Notes: generated by a model from the letters alone, not told the origin. 64,000 bases of DNA from Fluviirhizobium alvei (GCF_030551875.1 NZ_JAUOZU010000007.1:434001-498000), one strand, 5' to 3'; shown: positions 16,778-28,058, counted from the stretch's first letter. Program-made: numbers and translations.

Positions 16778-17407
16778 CTAACCGATAATGCCCTTCTGGC
16801 GCCTGAGCACGGTCGAGCTCAGCATCGAACGCGGTCCATGCAGGAATGTCCAGGCGGGAGCCGCCATATGGCCCAGGAGCGGCGCATCATCCTCGTCGAT
16901 CCGCGCGTAATCGAACGTACGCGCCATCTTGGAGGACAGGAAGGACAGGGTAGCCCCCGGCCGGTCGACCACAGCGATCGGAAATGTCCGAGCGATCTTT
17001 TCCCAGTTCTGCCAGCGATGGAAATTCTTGAGATTGTCCGCACCCATGATCCAGATGAACCGGACCTTGGGATTGCGGGCACGGATGGCAGCCAGAACCT
17101 GGGCAGTGTAAGTCGAGCCGAGCGTCCGTTCGAAGGCCGTCACACGGATCCGCGGATCTTCGGCAAAATCTTCGCACAGCGCCAGCCGCTCGGAGAGCGG
17201 CGCCAGCGCCCGATGCGATTTCAACGGATTGCCCGGCGTCACCATCCACCAGAGCTGATCAAGTGCCAGCCGGCGCAACGCAATATCCGCCACCAGACGA
17301 TGTCCACCATGCGGCGGATTGAAGGATCCGCCGAACAGGCCGACGACCATTCCTGGCTCGACATGCGGCATGATCAGATAGCGCCGATCGAGTCCGCCCT
17401 GCTCCAC
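16778..17407 (-). CDS. nadD: nicotinate-nucleotide adenylyltransferase
   Basis: 209 residues. Transfers AMP from ATP to nicotinate mononucleotide in NAD synthesis. The nucleotidyltransferase motif GLFGGSFNPPHGGH is at about 23-36 and the second signature STVLRRQ near the C-terminus; WWMVTPGNPLK is typical of NadD. The GTG at 17407 lies 4 bases after the proA stop; an ATG at 17371 (MPHVEPGM) is also possible. Last gene of the obgE-proB-proA-nadD run. The rsfS gene often found just downstream of nadD is absent here. Confidence 0.92.
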   Translation of the reverse strand: MEQGGLDRRYLIMPHVEPGMVVGLFGGSFNPPHGGHRLVADIALRRLALDQLWWMVTPGNPLKSHRALAPLSERLALCEDFAEDPRIRVTAFERTLGSTYTAQVLAAIRARNPKVRFIWIMGADNLKNFHRWQNWEKIARTFPIAVVDRPGATLSFLSSKMARTFDYARIDEDDAPLLGHMAAPAWTFLHGPRSMLSSTVLRRQKGIIG

Positions 17408-17411
17408 GCTG

Positions 17412-18681
17412 TCAGGGCCTTGTCTGGCCGTTGCCGCGAACCCGGTATTTGAACGAAGTCAGCTGTTCGACACCGACCGGCCCGCGCGCATGCATCTTGC
17501 CCGTAGCAATGCCGATTTCAGCCCCCATGCCGAATTCGCCGCCATCGGCAAACTGCGTCGAGGCATTGTGGAGAAGGATGGCGGAATCGATCTCGTTGAA
17601 GAACCGCTCCACAGCCTTCGGATCCTCGGCGATGATCGCTTCGGTATGGTGTGACGAATAGCGGTTGATATGGGCGATCGCACCACCGACGCCATCGACG
17701 ATCGCCACCGAGATGATGGCATCGAGATATTCGGTGCTCCAATCCGCCTCGGTCGCCGGCTTGAAGGCTGGGAAGACCTTGAGAACGGCCGCCGATGCCC
17801 GGATCTCGCAGCCGGCTTCCGTCAGCGCTTCGAGAATAGGCATGAGATGCGTGCCGATGGCGGCACTGTCCACCAGCAGCGTTTCGGCGGAACCGCAAAT
17901 GCCTGTGCGCCGCATCTTGGAATTGAGAACGATCGTGCGCGCCATGTCGAGATTGGCCGATGCATCGACATAGACATGGCAGATGCCTTCGAGATGGGCG
18001 AAGACGGGCACACGAGCTTCCGACTGGACGCGGGCCACCAGGCTCTTGCCACCGCGCGGCACGATCACGTCCACCGAACCATCGAGCCCGGTCAGGAGTT
18101 CGCCGACGGCCGCACGGTCGGCGACCGGCACCATCTGGATCGATGCTTCCGGCAGACCGGCATCCTTCAGGCCCTTCACCAGGCACTGGTGGATGGCTTG
18201 CGAGGAATGCAGCGAATCCGAGCCGCCACGCAGGATGACCGCATTGCCCGCCTTGAGGCAGAGCGCACCGGCATCCGCCGTCACATTCGGACGGCTTTCA
18301 TAGATAACGCCGATGACGCCGAGCGGCGTACGCACGCGTTCGATATGAAGTCCATTCGGACGATCCCATTCGGCGATGATTTCGCCGACCGGATCACGCA
18401 GTTCGGCAATCGCGCGGATTCCATCGGCAATCGCGCGAATGCGGCTTTCGTTCAGCGTCAGCCGATCCACCATCGACGGTGCCATGTTCGATTTTGCCGC
18501 ATTGTCGAGATCGATCGCATTGGCAGCCAGAATGGCATCCTGCCGGGCGATGATTTCCTGTGCCATCGAAACCAGTGCCGCATGCTTGCGCTCGGCCGTG
18601 GCAATGGCTAGCTTCATGCTCGCGGCACGCGCTTTGCGGCCCATCTCGAGCATCAGGTCACGGACATTTTCCTGGGCGACA

Positions 18682-18689
<8 letters not shown>
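17412..18689 (-). CDS. proA: gamma-glutamyl phosphate reductase (glutamate-5-semialdehyde dehydrogenase)
   Basis: 425 residues; second step of proline synthesis, NADPH reduction of glutamyl-5-phosphate. Family sequence is clear throughout: [36 protein letters not shown], the catalytic cysteine region [14 protein letters not shown], and [19 protein letters not shown] near the end. Its start overlaps the proB stop by 8 bases, so the two enzymes, which act on a labile intermediate, are translated together. Confidence 0.96.
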
Positions 18690-20971
<2,282 letters not shown>

Positions 20972-21025
20972 TCAACCGCTTGGCGTGTTCGATATAGCGG
21001 CCACTGCGAAAGGTCAAAGAATATC

Positions 21026-21886
21026 ATGAAAATTGCGAGTTATAACATTCAATTTGGCATCGGACTCGACGGCAAATACGATCCTCAGCGCATTGCAGCC
21101 GAACTCGGCGATGCCGACATCATCGGCTTGCAGGAAGTCACCCGCGGCTTTCCCCGCAACGAGATGGTCGATCTTCCGGCCATCATGTCCAGCCTTTTCC
21201 CCGAATTCCATCACGCTTTTGGTGCCGGCTTTGCAACGGATGCCGGATCTCAAATCGTCGATGGCCGCATGCATATGCGGCATTTCGAATTCGGCAACAT
21301 GGTTCTCTCGCGTTATCCGATCCTTGCCATCCGCAACATCCTGCTGCCGCGCACACGAACCTTCGACAAGATGAACATGCAGCGCTCGGCGCTCGAATGC
21401 CTGGTTGCCACCCCCGATGGTCCCTTGCGGGTCTATTCGGTCCATCTTGACCATCGCAATCCCGAAGAGCGGATCAGCCAGATCCGCTATCTCAAGGACC
21501 GCGTCATCCAGTACGGGATCGAGGGTGGCGCCCTCACCGGCACGGCCGAGTTCGGCTTCGTCGATCCGCCGCATGCCGACGATTATGTCATCATGGGCGA
21601 TTTCAACATGATGCCAGAACAGCCGGAATATCTCGCGATGGTGGGGGCGAAAGACCTCTATTACGGCCGTACGCCGCGCGCCACCGACCCAATCGATGCG
21701 ATCGCCCATCTCGGCAGGCGCAAGGATGGCGACTATACCTGGGAGGAGCCGGGGCACCCCGAAATCCGCCAGTATCTCGATTATCTCTTCGTCAGCCCGA
21801 CGCTCCTTCCCCGCCTCAAGGGCGGCTGGGTGGATGTCGATGCGGCGGGCTCCGACCACAAGCCGGTCTGGCTGGAAATCGGCTGA
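21026..21886 (+). CDS. endonuclease/exonuclease/phosphatase family protein
   Basis: 286 residues with the full EEP fold signature: IASYNIQFG at the start, IIGLQEV (metal-binding Glu), SVHLDHRN, MGDFNMMP (catalytic Asp/Asn) and GSDHKPVW at the end (catalytic His). The substrate cannot be told from sequence: DNA, phosphoinositide-like lipids and nucleotides are all known in the family. No signal peptide. It is transcribed rightwards between the leftward obgE and GNAT genes and ends at a strong symmetric hairpin. Confidence 0.88.
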   Translation: MKIASYNIQFGIGLDGKYDPQRIAAELGDADIIGLQEVTRGFPRNEMVDLPAIMSSLFPEFHHAFGAGFATDAGSQIVDGRMHMRHFEFGNMVLSRYPILAIRNILLPRTRTFDKMNMQRSALECLVATPDGPLRVYSVHLDHRNPEERISQIRYLKDRVIQYGIEGGALTGTAEFGFVDPPHADDYVIMGDFNMMPEQPEYLAMVGAKDLYYGRTPRATDPIDAIAHLGRRKDGDYTWEEPGHPEIRQYLDYLFVSPTLLPRLKGGWVDVDAAGSDHKPVWLEIG

Positions 21887-21894
21887 TCCACAAA

Positions 21895-21926
21895 TTGTGT
21901 GGGCGGCCCGAAGGCCGCCCACACAA
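21895..21926. terminator. symmetric hairpin between convergent genes
   Basis: TTGTGTGGGCGGCC, a CGAA loop and GGCCGCCCACACAA form a perfect 14-bp stem between the stop of the EEP gene (21886) and the stop of the leftward acetyltransferase (21927). On the leftward strand it is followed by TTTG. It probably stops transcription from both sides. Confidence 0.75.
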
Positions 21927-22616
21927 TCACATCGGCATATAGCCGCCGAAAGTCAGTTCGGTTTCGATGATCTTGACCATCTCGGCGCGCGGCTGGCACC
22001 AGGCTTCGCCAACGCCCGTGACATCGAAGCCCAGCTTTTCCTGAACCCGGAACGAAGCCGGATTGTCCGCAAGCGCACCGGCATGCAGGACCGCCCCCAT
22101 ATTGGCGGAAAAGAACCGGGCGATCGCAGCATTGGCCGCTTCCGTCATGATCCCCTCACCCCAATGCGCTTCGTCGAGCCAGTAGCCGAGATGCCAGCCA
22201 CGATCAGCACCTGTATCCTTCCACTCGATCGAAACAACGCCGATCATGCGATCGGGAACATTGCCGTTGGCCGACAGGGTCGGTGCCGTCAATATCGAAC
22301 GAACACCACCCAGGGTGATGGCAAAATGCCACCCCTTCGCATCCGGTTCTGACATCGAAGCCAGCCAGTCTTCCGCATCCTCGCGATAGTAGGGTTGCGG
22401 AACCCTGGCCAGCATGCGCGCAACCTTGCCATTCTCAAGCGTCGCGGCGATTGCCGGCGCGTCAGAGGCAACCGGTCTCCGCAGGGCAAGCCGTCCGGTC
22501 CGGATCAGTGGCTGGTTCGCCGCAGTCAGGACTCCACTCGGCGCCAGCAGGTTCGACAAGCCAGTCAGGCTTGCATCGTAAGCAGCGGGCGCTGCCATTC
22601 TTGCCTGCGCGTTCAT
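21927..22616 (-). CDS. GNAT-family N-acetyltransferase (RimJ/RimL-like), second of a pair
   Basis: 229 residues. After a non-conserved N-terminal 40 residues the protein shows the RimJ/RimL-like pattern: IRTGRLALRRPVASDAPAI, then GYWLDEAHWGEGIMTEAANA, in which the acetyl-CoA-binding loop normally reads Q/RGxGxA/G, and NPASFRVQEKLGF. Its start overlaps the preceding acetyltransferase gene by 4 bases. Targets are unknown; the family includes ribosomal-protein and other amino-group acetylases, and the position downstream of rplU-rpmA is typical in rhizobia. Confidence 0.85.
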   Translation of the reverse strand: MNAQARMAAPAAYDASLTGLSNLLAPSGVLTAANQPLIRTGRLALRRPVASDAPAIAATLENGKVARMLARVPQPYYREDAEDWLASMSEPDAKGWHFAITLGGVRSILTAPTLSANGNVPDRMIGVVSIEWKDTGADRGWHLGYWLDEAHWGEGIMTEAANAAIARFFSANMGAVLHAGALADNPASFRVQEKLGFDVTGVGEAWCQPRAEMVKIIETELTFGGYMPM

Positions 22617-23242
22617 CTTGCACCTCCCCAGTGCCGCAAGGAATCCCAGGTCTTGCGATCAAGCCGGAACCATTCGACGGCAACCATGCCGCCAAGCGCG
22701 AGCGAATCCGCCATGCCGGTTCCCTGAAACTGGAAACCGCACTTCTGGATGACCCGGCGCGAGGCAATGTTCATCACCCGGACTCGGGCATCGATGAAAT
22801 CCACCTCGAAATTGCGGAAGCCGAAATCGATCAGCGTCTGAGCCGCTTCGGTGGCATAGCCATTGTTCCAGAAGGGCTCTCCCAGCCAGTAGCCGATTTC
22901 GAGCCCATGACCGCCGGGCTGTTCTGCAAGAGCGCAGCAGCCGATAAAGTCACGCGTTTCGATACGGGTGATGGCATAGACGCATTTGCCCATCGCGCCC
23001 GAAGCCGCGCGGGCGACGAAATTGTCGGCGTCCGTGGCGGTATAGGGGTGCGGCATGCGCGACACTTTGGACGCGACATTGATATTGTTGGCGAGATGGG
23101 CAATTGCGTGCGCATCGGCCTGTTCCGGTGCGCGCAGTACGAGCCGCTCCGAAACCAGAAGCGGGCTGAGGGCTTCCTGCGGCAAAGGCCGCAACTCACT
23201 TGGAAAGCCACTCTGGCTTTCCTTCAGTAATTGACTTTGCAT
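22613..23242 (-). CDS. GNAT-family N-acetyltransferase (RimJ/RimL-like), first of a pair
   Basis: 209 residues with LLVSERLVLRAPEQADAHAI, GYWLGEPFWNNGYATEAAQ as the acetyl-CoA site and NIASRRVIQKCGF at the end, the standard RimJ/RimL-like layout. It is a paralogue of the gene that follows and overlaps it by 4 bases, so both are translated from one message. The strong terminator upstream at 23265-23302 separates the pair from rpmA, although read-through is possible. Substrates unknown. Confidence 0.87.
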   Translation of the reverse strand: MQSQLLKESQSGFPSELRPLPQEALSPLLVSERLVLRAPEQADAHAIAHLANNINVASKVSRMPHPYTATDADNFVARAASGAMGKCVYAITRIETRDFIGCCALAEQPGGHGLEIGYWLGEPFWNNGYATEAAQTLIDFGFRNFEVDFIDARVRVMNIASRRVIQKCGFQFQGTGMADSLALGGMVAVEWFRLDRKTWDSLRHWGGAR

Positions 23243-23264
23243 GACTGCCTCCTAGGTTGAAAAG

Positions 23265-23302
23265 CAAAAGGGAAGATGGATTTTGACCCATCTTCCCTTT
23301 TG
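23265..23302 (-). terminator. terminator of the rplU-rpmA operon
   Basis: CAAAAGGGAAGATGG and CCATCTTCCCTTTTG are exact complements: a 15-bp stem with an 8-nt loop, running into CTTTTC on the leftward strand. Two further hairpins (AGGTCTT/AAGACCT at 23310-23325 and CCAGCCGG/CCGGCTGG near 23333-23360) lie between it and the rpmA stop. Confidence 0.85.
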
Positions 23303-23376
23303 AACCTGGAGGTCTTCAAAGACCTACTGAGCCAGCCGGGCCGATGGGGCGCCGGCTGGTTTCAAGAGCTGCCGGC

Positions 23377-23646
23377 TTACTCTGCTGCTGCCGCTTTCGG
23401 CATGACGGACACGTACACTCGGCCATTGGCTTTCGTACGGTAGTCAACCGTGCCTTCCGTGAGAGCAAAAATCGTATGGTCCTTGCCGAGGCCAACATTG
23501 GCGCCCGGATGCCACTGGGTACCGCGCTGACGCACGATGATGTTGCCGGCGATAACAACTTCGCCGCCGAACTTCTTCACGCCCAGACGCTTGGAATTGG
23601 AATCGCGACCGTTACGCGACGAACCGCCAGCCTTTTTGTGTGCCAT
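23377..23646 (-). CDS. rpmA: 50S ribosomal protein L27
   Basis: 89 residues beginning [20 protein letters not shown], the invariant L27 start, followed by [16 protein letters not shown] and [12 protein letters not shown]27 reaches the peptidyl-transferase centre. The N-terminus begins directly with MAHKK, so there is no Firmicutes-type leader needing removal. It follows rplU by 30 bases in the same operon and is ended by a strong terminator. Confidence 0.98.
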   Translation of the reverse strand: MAHKKAGGSSRNGRDSNSKRLGVKKFGGEVVIAGNIIVRQRGTQWHPGANVGLGKDHTIFALTEGTVDYRTKANGRVYVSVMPKAAAAE

Positions 23647-23676
23647 GGGTTTTCTCCTTAGTCCTCTGAAACTGCC

Positions 23677-23988
23677 TTACGCCGCGATCGAAACGATGCG
23701 GACAGTGGTGAAATGCTGACGATGGCCGCGCTTACGCTTGGAGTTCTGGCGACGACGCTTCTTGAACGAAATCACCTTGCGCGAACGGCCCTGCTCGACG
23801 ACTTCAGCGGTAACGACCGCGCCTTCGACGAACGGAGCGCCAATCTTGGCATTTGCACCCTCGCCAACGACGAGGACTTCCTTGAATTCAACGGTGGCGC
23901 CGGCTTCGGCGTCCAGCTTCTCGATGGAGATCACGTCGTCGGCAGCAACCTGGTACTGCTTTCCGCCGGTCTTGATGACTGCGAACAT
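23677..23988 (-). CDS. rplU: 50S ribosomal protein L21
   Basis: 103 residues: [20 protein letters not shown] at the start, the basic run [18 protein letters not shown] and the family end TTVRIVSI. The ATG at 23988 is preceded by AAAGGAAAACA; an upstream in-frame ATG at 24003 would add five residues and place the ribosome site inside the gene. First gene of the rplU-rpmA operon. Confidence 0.97.
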   Translation of the reverse strand: MFAVIKTGGKQYQVAADDVISIEKLDAEAGATVEFKEVLVVGEGANAKIGAPFVEGAVVTAEVVEQGRSRKVISFKKRRRQNSKRKRGHRQHFTTVRIVSIAA

Positions 23989-24350
23989 TTGTTTTCCTTT
24001 CATGTTCTCTGAACCGGCCTCGATCCTTTGCCCGAAGGCTGGACCGGACGGTCTTTTTGTCAGTCGGTTGGTTCTGGCGACAAAGCCGCCGGTGGACGTC
24101 TTCTGGCTCCAAGGAACAAAAAGACTATGCCGCGAACATGACTATCCGCAACTATCGGACAAGGGCTCTACGCCTCGCCCTGCGATCTGTCAAGGCAGAC
24201 CGGGCCGCTTCCGGGCACTCAATGCAGGAAATATCCGCCGAGGTGCGGCTCTTTTGCCTCAATCGGCGCTGTTCCGGCTGCCGAGCCGCCGGTCTTGACC
24301 CTAGGGAAGGATCGGGATCGTCATCGACCCCGTTCACTCCCGTCGCAAGA
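23989..24350. other. leader and promoter region of rplU, no gene seen
   Basis: A 362-base gap upstream of rplU. It must hold the rplU-rpmA promoter and 5' leader and the end of the DUF6481 transcript. I found no convincing coding frame, tRNA or strong terminator in it, and no L21-type leader structure that I could defend by eye. Confidence 0.4.
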
Positions 24351-24731
24351 TCAGGATTGGCGCGCCTTGCGGGCTGCGTAACGCTGGTCGCGTTTGGCCT
24401 TTCGCGCCGCCTCATCCTCGATCACGCGTGCAATACGATCCTTTTCCGCCAGAGCGCGCGCTTCACTTTCAGCGTGTTTTGCGGCTTCGATTTCAGCTTG
24501 AAGCGCGAGCGCCGCCGCTTCCGCGCGTGCACGCTCAGCCGCTTTCAGCGCCTCTTTTTCCTCACGCCTCTGCTCGCGCGCCGCAGCGGCAGCCAGACGT
24601 TCCGATTGTCTCGCGATCTGTTCCGGCCGCAGGTTTTCCATTGTGGCACGGTAGACGTTGACAAGTGTTGCCTTTGCCTCCGCTGCGGCGGCGCGGCGAT
24701 CGACAAGGTCGTTGTTTCTGTGGTTTTTCAA
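24351..24731 (-). CDS. DUF6481 family protein, charged coiled-coil
   Basis: 126 residues, mostly Ala, Glu, Arg and Lys (EEKEALKAAERARAEAAALA), so a long helix or coiled coil is expected. The N-terminus MKNHRNNDLVDRRAAAAEAK matches what I recall of the DUF6481 family of alphaproteobacteria; the function is unknown. No membrane segment or signal peptide. It is the third gene in a leftward row after cspA and the 74-residue protein, which suggests a cold or stress context. Confidence 0.75.
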   Translation of the reverse strand: MKNHRNNDLVDRRAAAAEAKATLVNVYRATMENLRPEQIARQSERLAAAAAREQRREEKEALKAAERARAEAAALALQAEIEAAKHAESEARALAEKDRIARVIEDEAARKAKRDQRYAARKARQS

Positions 24732-24755
24732 ATCTTTATCCTGGTGAGGTGAGGC

Positions 24756-24980
24756 TTAGACTTTGGCGGTCCGCTTGCGGACGGTATTGGCGGTTGCCGA
24801 CAGGCCGTCGGCAAGTTCCTTTGCCTTGCGCGCTTCGCGCAAACGCATGGTCTTGGCATCACGCTCGGAAGCGATCGAATCCAAGGCTTCCATCGCCTGG
24901 CCGCGCGCAAAGAACTCGGTTTGCTCCAGGCCGAAAGCGGCTTCGGCCTCTTGCCGCGCCTTGCTGTATGTTTGAGTCAT
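24756..24980 (-). CDS. small hypothetical protein downstream of cspA (74 aa)
   Basis: 74 residues, charged and helical (GLEQTEFFARGQAMEALDSIA, then LREARKAKELADGL), no membrane segment. The ATG at 24980 has CAGGAGA 5 bases upstream; the longer open frame starting at 25082 includes the terminator region and is rejected. It lies between cspA and the DUF6481 gene in the same direction. I do not recognise a named family; similar small proteins beside cold-shock genes occur in rhizobia. Confidence 0.7.
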   Translation of the reverse strand: MTQTYSKARQEAEAAFGLEQTEFFARGQAMEALDSIASERDAKTMRLREARKAKELADGLSATANTVRKRTAKV

Positions 24981-25020
24981 TGATGTCTCCTGATCTGCCG
25001 TTTGCCGGGCAAACCGCAAT

Positions 25021-25048
25021 AAAAAAGGCCAGGCTATTTGCCTGACCT
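25021..25048 (-). terminator. terminator of cspA
   Basis: Read leftwards, AGGTCAGGC, a 5-nt loop AAATA and GCCTGGCCT form a 9-bp stem (one G-T pair) followed by six T residues. It lies 61 bases past the cspA stop, so cspA is probably its own transcript. Confidence 0.85.
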
Positions 25049-25109
25049 CGCTTGGTATTTTGCTCTCGCAGTGCCAGTACATCCGTGGTCAAGGGAAAGC
25101 AGATACCCT

Positions 25110-25319
25110 TCAGGCTGCCTGGAGATTGCAGGCCGACATCTTGCCGGACTTCATGTCCCGCTCCATCTCGTAGCCAAGCTTCTGGCCTTCGACGAGCTCG
25201 CGCATTCCCGAGCGTTCGACTGCGGAAATGTGAACGAATGCATCCGGACCGCCATTGTCAGGCTGAATGAAGCCGAAGCCTTTGGTGGAATTGAACCATT
25301 TAACTGTGCCAGTGGTCAT
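25110..25319 (-). CDS. cspA: cold-shock protein, CspA family
   Basis: 69 residues of a single cold-shock domain: RNP1 KGFGFI and RNP2 VFVHI-like (AFVHISAV) are present after [11 protein letters not shown]. Binds single-stranded RNA and DNA and acts as an RNA chaperone. The ATG at 25319 has AAAGGG upstream; a longer frame from 25352 is not conserved. Several csp paralogues are usual in rhizobia and only some are cold-induced. Confidence 0.95.
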   Translation of the reverse strand: MTTGTVKWFNSTKGFGFIQPDNGGPDAFVHISAVERSGMRELVEGQKLGYEMERDMKSGKMSACNLQAA

Positions 25320-25844
25320 GATCGACCCTTTCAATAGCAATAGAGAAACCACAACGCTTGTGCGCTGCGGATGATGATAGCGATTTTTGAAAGGAAGGTT
25401 CGTTCAAGGCACGGTGCTAATCGTGCGGTAACCAAAGCTAGCGAGCAAATATCGATAAACTCTAAATAGAGGCTTCGACCCACAATGTCAACGTCTGGTT
25501 TTCATTTTGGCGATTATTCTGCCAGAATCATTCGAGCAACAGCCGCACGGCTGCCAGAAAACGGCATTTGGCCTTTCCAGGGTGAGCGAGTGCAACAGTT
25601 TCAATATCAGAACTGGGAAGCCTACCGAGATGTGGGAACTGCCTGGCTGCCTCCCCGCAGTCTGTCTCAGCTGGACGCCACTCTCGGAGTGGTTGGCGCC
25701 TAAACACAGCGTCTTTGCAGCACGCCCCTGGGGAGACGCTGTTCGCAGCGACAACGACTTTCGCCGATGCATCGGGGCCTATTTGTCTTCGCTCTGAAAA
25801 TCGTGCGCTATCCGATGCTACGGCTGCGGAGCGCTGCCGCACAT
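25320..25844. other. intergenic region, cspA leader, no firm gene
   Basis: A 525-base gap between cspA and the VCBS/RTX gene. The cspA-proximal part should be the promoter and 5' leader. Between about 25470 and 25840 short frames exist on both strands, but none has a ribosome-binding site, family features or a codon pattern better than the others. The base composition is more even than in the flanking genes, consistent with decayed or non-coding DNA. Confidence 0.4.
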
Positions 25845-27761
25845 TCAGAACTGGAACATGCCCTTGGTCAGTTCGTCGAGGTCCATGTGGTTTATGATCA
25901 ACACCGAGCCGTCGCCAGCGGTAATCCTGACGGTGTCGCCGACCTCGCTGGCGTGATGGGCAACAAGATCCCTGTAATTGTCGATGCCGGCAGCGTCGGA
26001 CAAATCGATGATATCGCCCTCCTTGCGATGAAAATCCAGGATGACATCCTTGCCATAGGCCTTGCCGAATACGAATGTGTCGGCGCCTTCGCCGCCCGTG
26101 AGCTTGTCGTTGCCGAGCCCGCCGTCGACGAGATTGTTCTTCGCGTCACCAAACAGGATGTCATTTCCCGTGGTGCCATTTGGATCCTCTCTGACATCCT
26201 TGACCGTGATCGTGAACGTCCTGTGCACCGTGATGCCGTCGTCGTCGGTCGCCAGGATCTTGACGGCATAGGTCGACTTTGTCTCGAAGTCGAATTTTGC
26301 CCCCTTGTTGACGACGAGGTCGCCGTCGACAATCCTGAACATCTTGTCCGGATTGTTGCCGAGTTCGAACGAGGCGAAGTCATGGCCATCGCCATCTTTG
26401 CCGGAGAGCGCGCCAATCACTGCGCCAGCCTTGGAATTCTCAGCGATTGCTCTGTTCGACAGCGCGATGGAGTCGCCGGATGTGGCTGGATATAGCACGG
26501 TGAGTTCGAACGTATCGCGGGCCTTGGCCGTACCATCCGATGCCGTGACAGTGATTTCATAATCGCCCACATTTTGCGAGCCCGGCTTGACCTTAAGCGC
26601 GCCGGTTGCAGTGTTGAACGTCATCCATGATGGCATGGTTTTGCCATTGACCTTGATCGCATAGGCCAAGTCATCGCCTTCAACATCGGTGAAATGCGTA
26701 TCACCGATCTTCAATGACAGGCTTTCGCCGGCGCGGATCTCGGCATCCGCATTCGCACTGGTCAATTTAGGGGCATCGTTGACGGCAGTGACATTGATCG
26801 TCAGCGTGTTCGCGTCTGCCGATGTGGTGTTCTCCTGCACCAAGGGATCAGCGTCGTCCTTCACATTGAACGTGATATGCGCCTCGCCAGTCGCGTTGCT
26901 GCTCGGCTTCCAAACAAGCTTGCCGGCTTCGATATCGGCCTTCGATACCGTTACGGGGCCGCCAGACAAATCGAGTTCGACATCGCCGAGCCAGAGTTCG
27001 CCATCGCCGCTCACCGCAGAGATGATGGCCGCATCGAACTGATTGACCTGCGAACCCGCATCCTTGGAATCGGAAAATCCAAAGTCATCGACTGCAAGCG
27101 TATGGCTGCTGTCTTCCGCTATCGTCACCGTTTTGTCAGACCCGAACGGCGCATCCCACTCGTTCGACACGATGACGCTGTAGGTTGTCGTTGCCGACGC
27201 GCCACTTTGATCGGTGACGGTGACAGTCACCGTATCAGTTCCATAGAAATCCGTAGCGGCCGTGTATTGGAACTGGCCACCAGACAAAGAAACGGCTGTT
27301 CCATGCTCGGCACTGAATGTGAAGCTGAGTAAGGAGACAGCGTCGTCGACATCAGCCGCCAACACGGTCGGTGTTACTATTCCCTCTTCAACTACAGTAC
27401 CGGCGAGCGCCTGACCGGTTGTGAATGTCGGCGCGTCATTGGTCCCTTTTACGTTGATTGTGAGCCATGTGAATGTCCCGTCCAGCGTTTCGACCGCGAT
27501 TTTGTCATCGTAATTCCAACCGTCAGGCATGGAATCGACCGTGTTCATCTGGTAGGTCCAGGCGCCGTCCTTGGTCAGCGAAAGGACACCATAGGTCATC
27601 TGAACGTTGACAAGCGGCTTGAACTCCCGCTCTCCATCAACATCGTCGATGGTCAACTGACCGGATGCCGTGACGATCTCGTCCTCTTTCACATTCCCTG
27701 TGAGATCGCCCCCGACGACTGCTGCGCTATTGGTCAATTTCAGCGTCCTTGTTCTGGGCAA
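25845..27761 (-). CDS. secreted VCBS/cadherin-like protein with RTX end
   Basis: 638 residues. In order: a VCBS-type repeat (about 10-110, TASGQLTIDDVDGERE, then GAWTY), Ig-like/cadherin-like repeats with the NDAP signature (about 110-430), a dystroglycan-type cadherin-like unit (SWMTFNTATGALKVKP), another cadherin-like repeat (about 430-545), then RTX nonapeptides (GNDILFGDAKNNLVDGGLG) near 555-590 and a C-terminal type I secretion-like end. No Sec signal. Probably a large-type adhesin or biofilm exoprotein. The start is doubtful: the frame opens with a TTG directly after a TGA, without a ribosome-binding site, and no ATG occurs until about residue 55. A frameshift, or a truncated N-terminus, is possible. 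Confidence 0.82.
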   Translation of the reverse strand: MPRTRTLKLTNSAAVVGGDLTGNVKEDEIVTASGQLTIDDVDGEREFKPLVNVQMTYGVLSLTKDGAWTYQMNTVDSMPDGWNYDDKIAVETLDGTFTWLTINVKGTNDAPTFTTGQALAGTVVEEGIVTPTVLAADVDDAVSLLSFTFSAEHGTAVSLSGGQFQYTAATDFYGTDTVTVTVTDQSGASATTTYSVIVSNEWDAPFGSDKTVTIAEDSSHTLAVDDFGFSDSKDAGSQVNQFDAAIISAVSGDGELWLGDVELDLSGGPVTVSKADIEAGKLVWKPSSNATGEAHITFNVKDDADPLVQENTTSADANTLTINVTAVNDAPKLTSANADAEIRAGESLSLKIGDTHFTDVEGDDLAYAIKVNGKTMPSWMTFNTATGALKVKPGSQNVGDYEITVTASDGTAKARDTFELTVLYPATSGDSIALSNRAIAENSKAGAVIGALSGKDGDGHDFASFELGNNPDKMFRIVDGDLVVNKGAKFDFETKSTYAVKILATDDDGITVHRTFTITVKDVREDPNGTTGNDILFGDAKNNLVDGGLGNDKLTGGEGADTFVFGKAYGKDVILDFHRKEGDIIDLSDAAGIDNYRDLVAHHASEVGDTVRITAGDGSVLIINHMDLDELTKGMFQF

Positions 27762-27779
27762 TCATCGCTGCCGAGCGGC

Positions 27780-27798
27780 ATAGCATCCCCGATGCTAT
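27780..27798. repeat. 8-bp inverted repeat at the VCBS gene start
   Basis: ATAGCATC, CCC and GATGCTAT form a perfect inverted repeat about 20 bases upstream of the presumed TTG start of the VCBS/RTX gene. It could be an operator or an RNA hairpin at the ribosome site. Confidence 0.5.
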
Positions 27799-28058
27799 AC
27801 GTGCGTATCAACCAATAAGCTACACACAATCTAAAGATCTAAACTTTAAGCAAAAGTTGCGCCATCTCCGTGAGCGGATTGCGATCCCGCCCGCCCAGAA
27901 GGCATTCCAGACCTCATCGACCTTCGAGCGGATCACCTGTGAGCATGCTGTTTCATCCCAATAATCACTCGAGTCGGTTTGACACTAAGCCATAGAGGCG
28001 TGTTACAGAAGTTGCATCATAAAGTTGAGCTCTGATGCTCTGCAAGGAGAGGAACGTC

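Noticed and set aside
23989-24350. Ribosomal-protein leader or riboswitch in front of rplU
   Set aside because: The region is long enough for one, but I could not identify a conserved fold by eye.
25485-25842. Short frames on both strands between cspA and the VCBS gene
   Set aside because: Several frames of 70-100 codons overlap with none standing out; no ribosome site or domain supports any of them.
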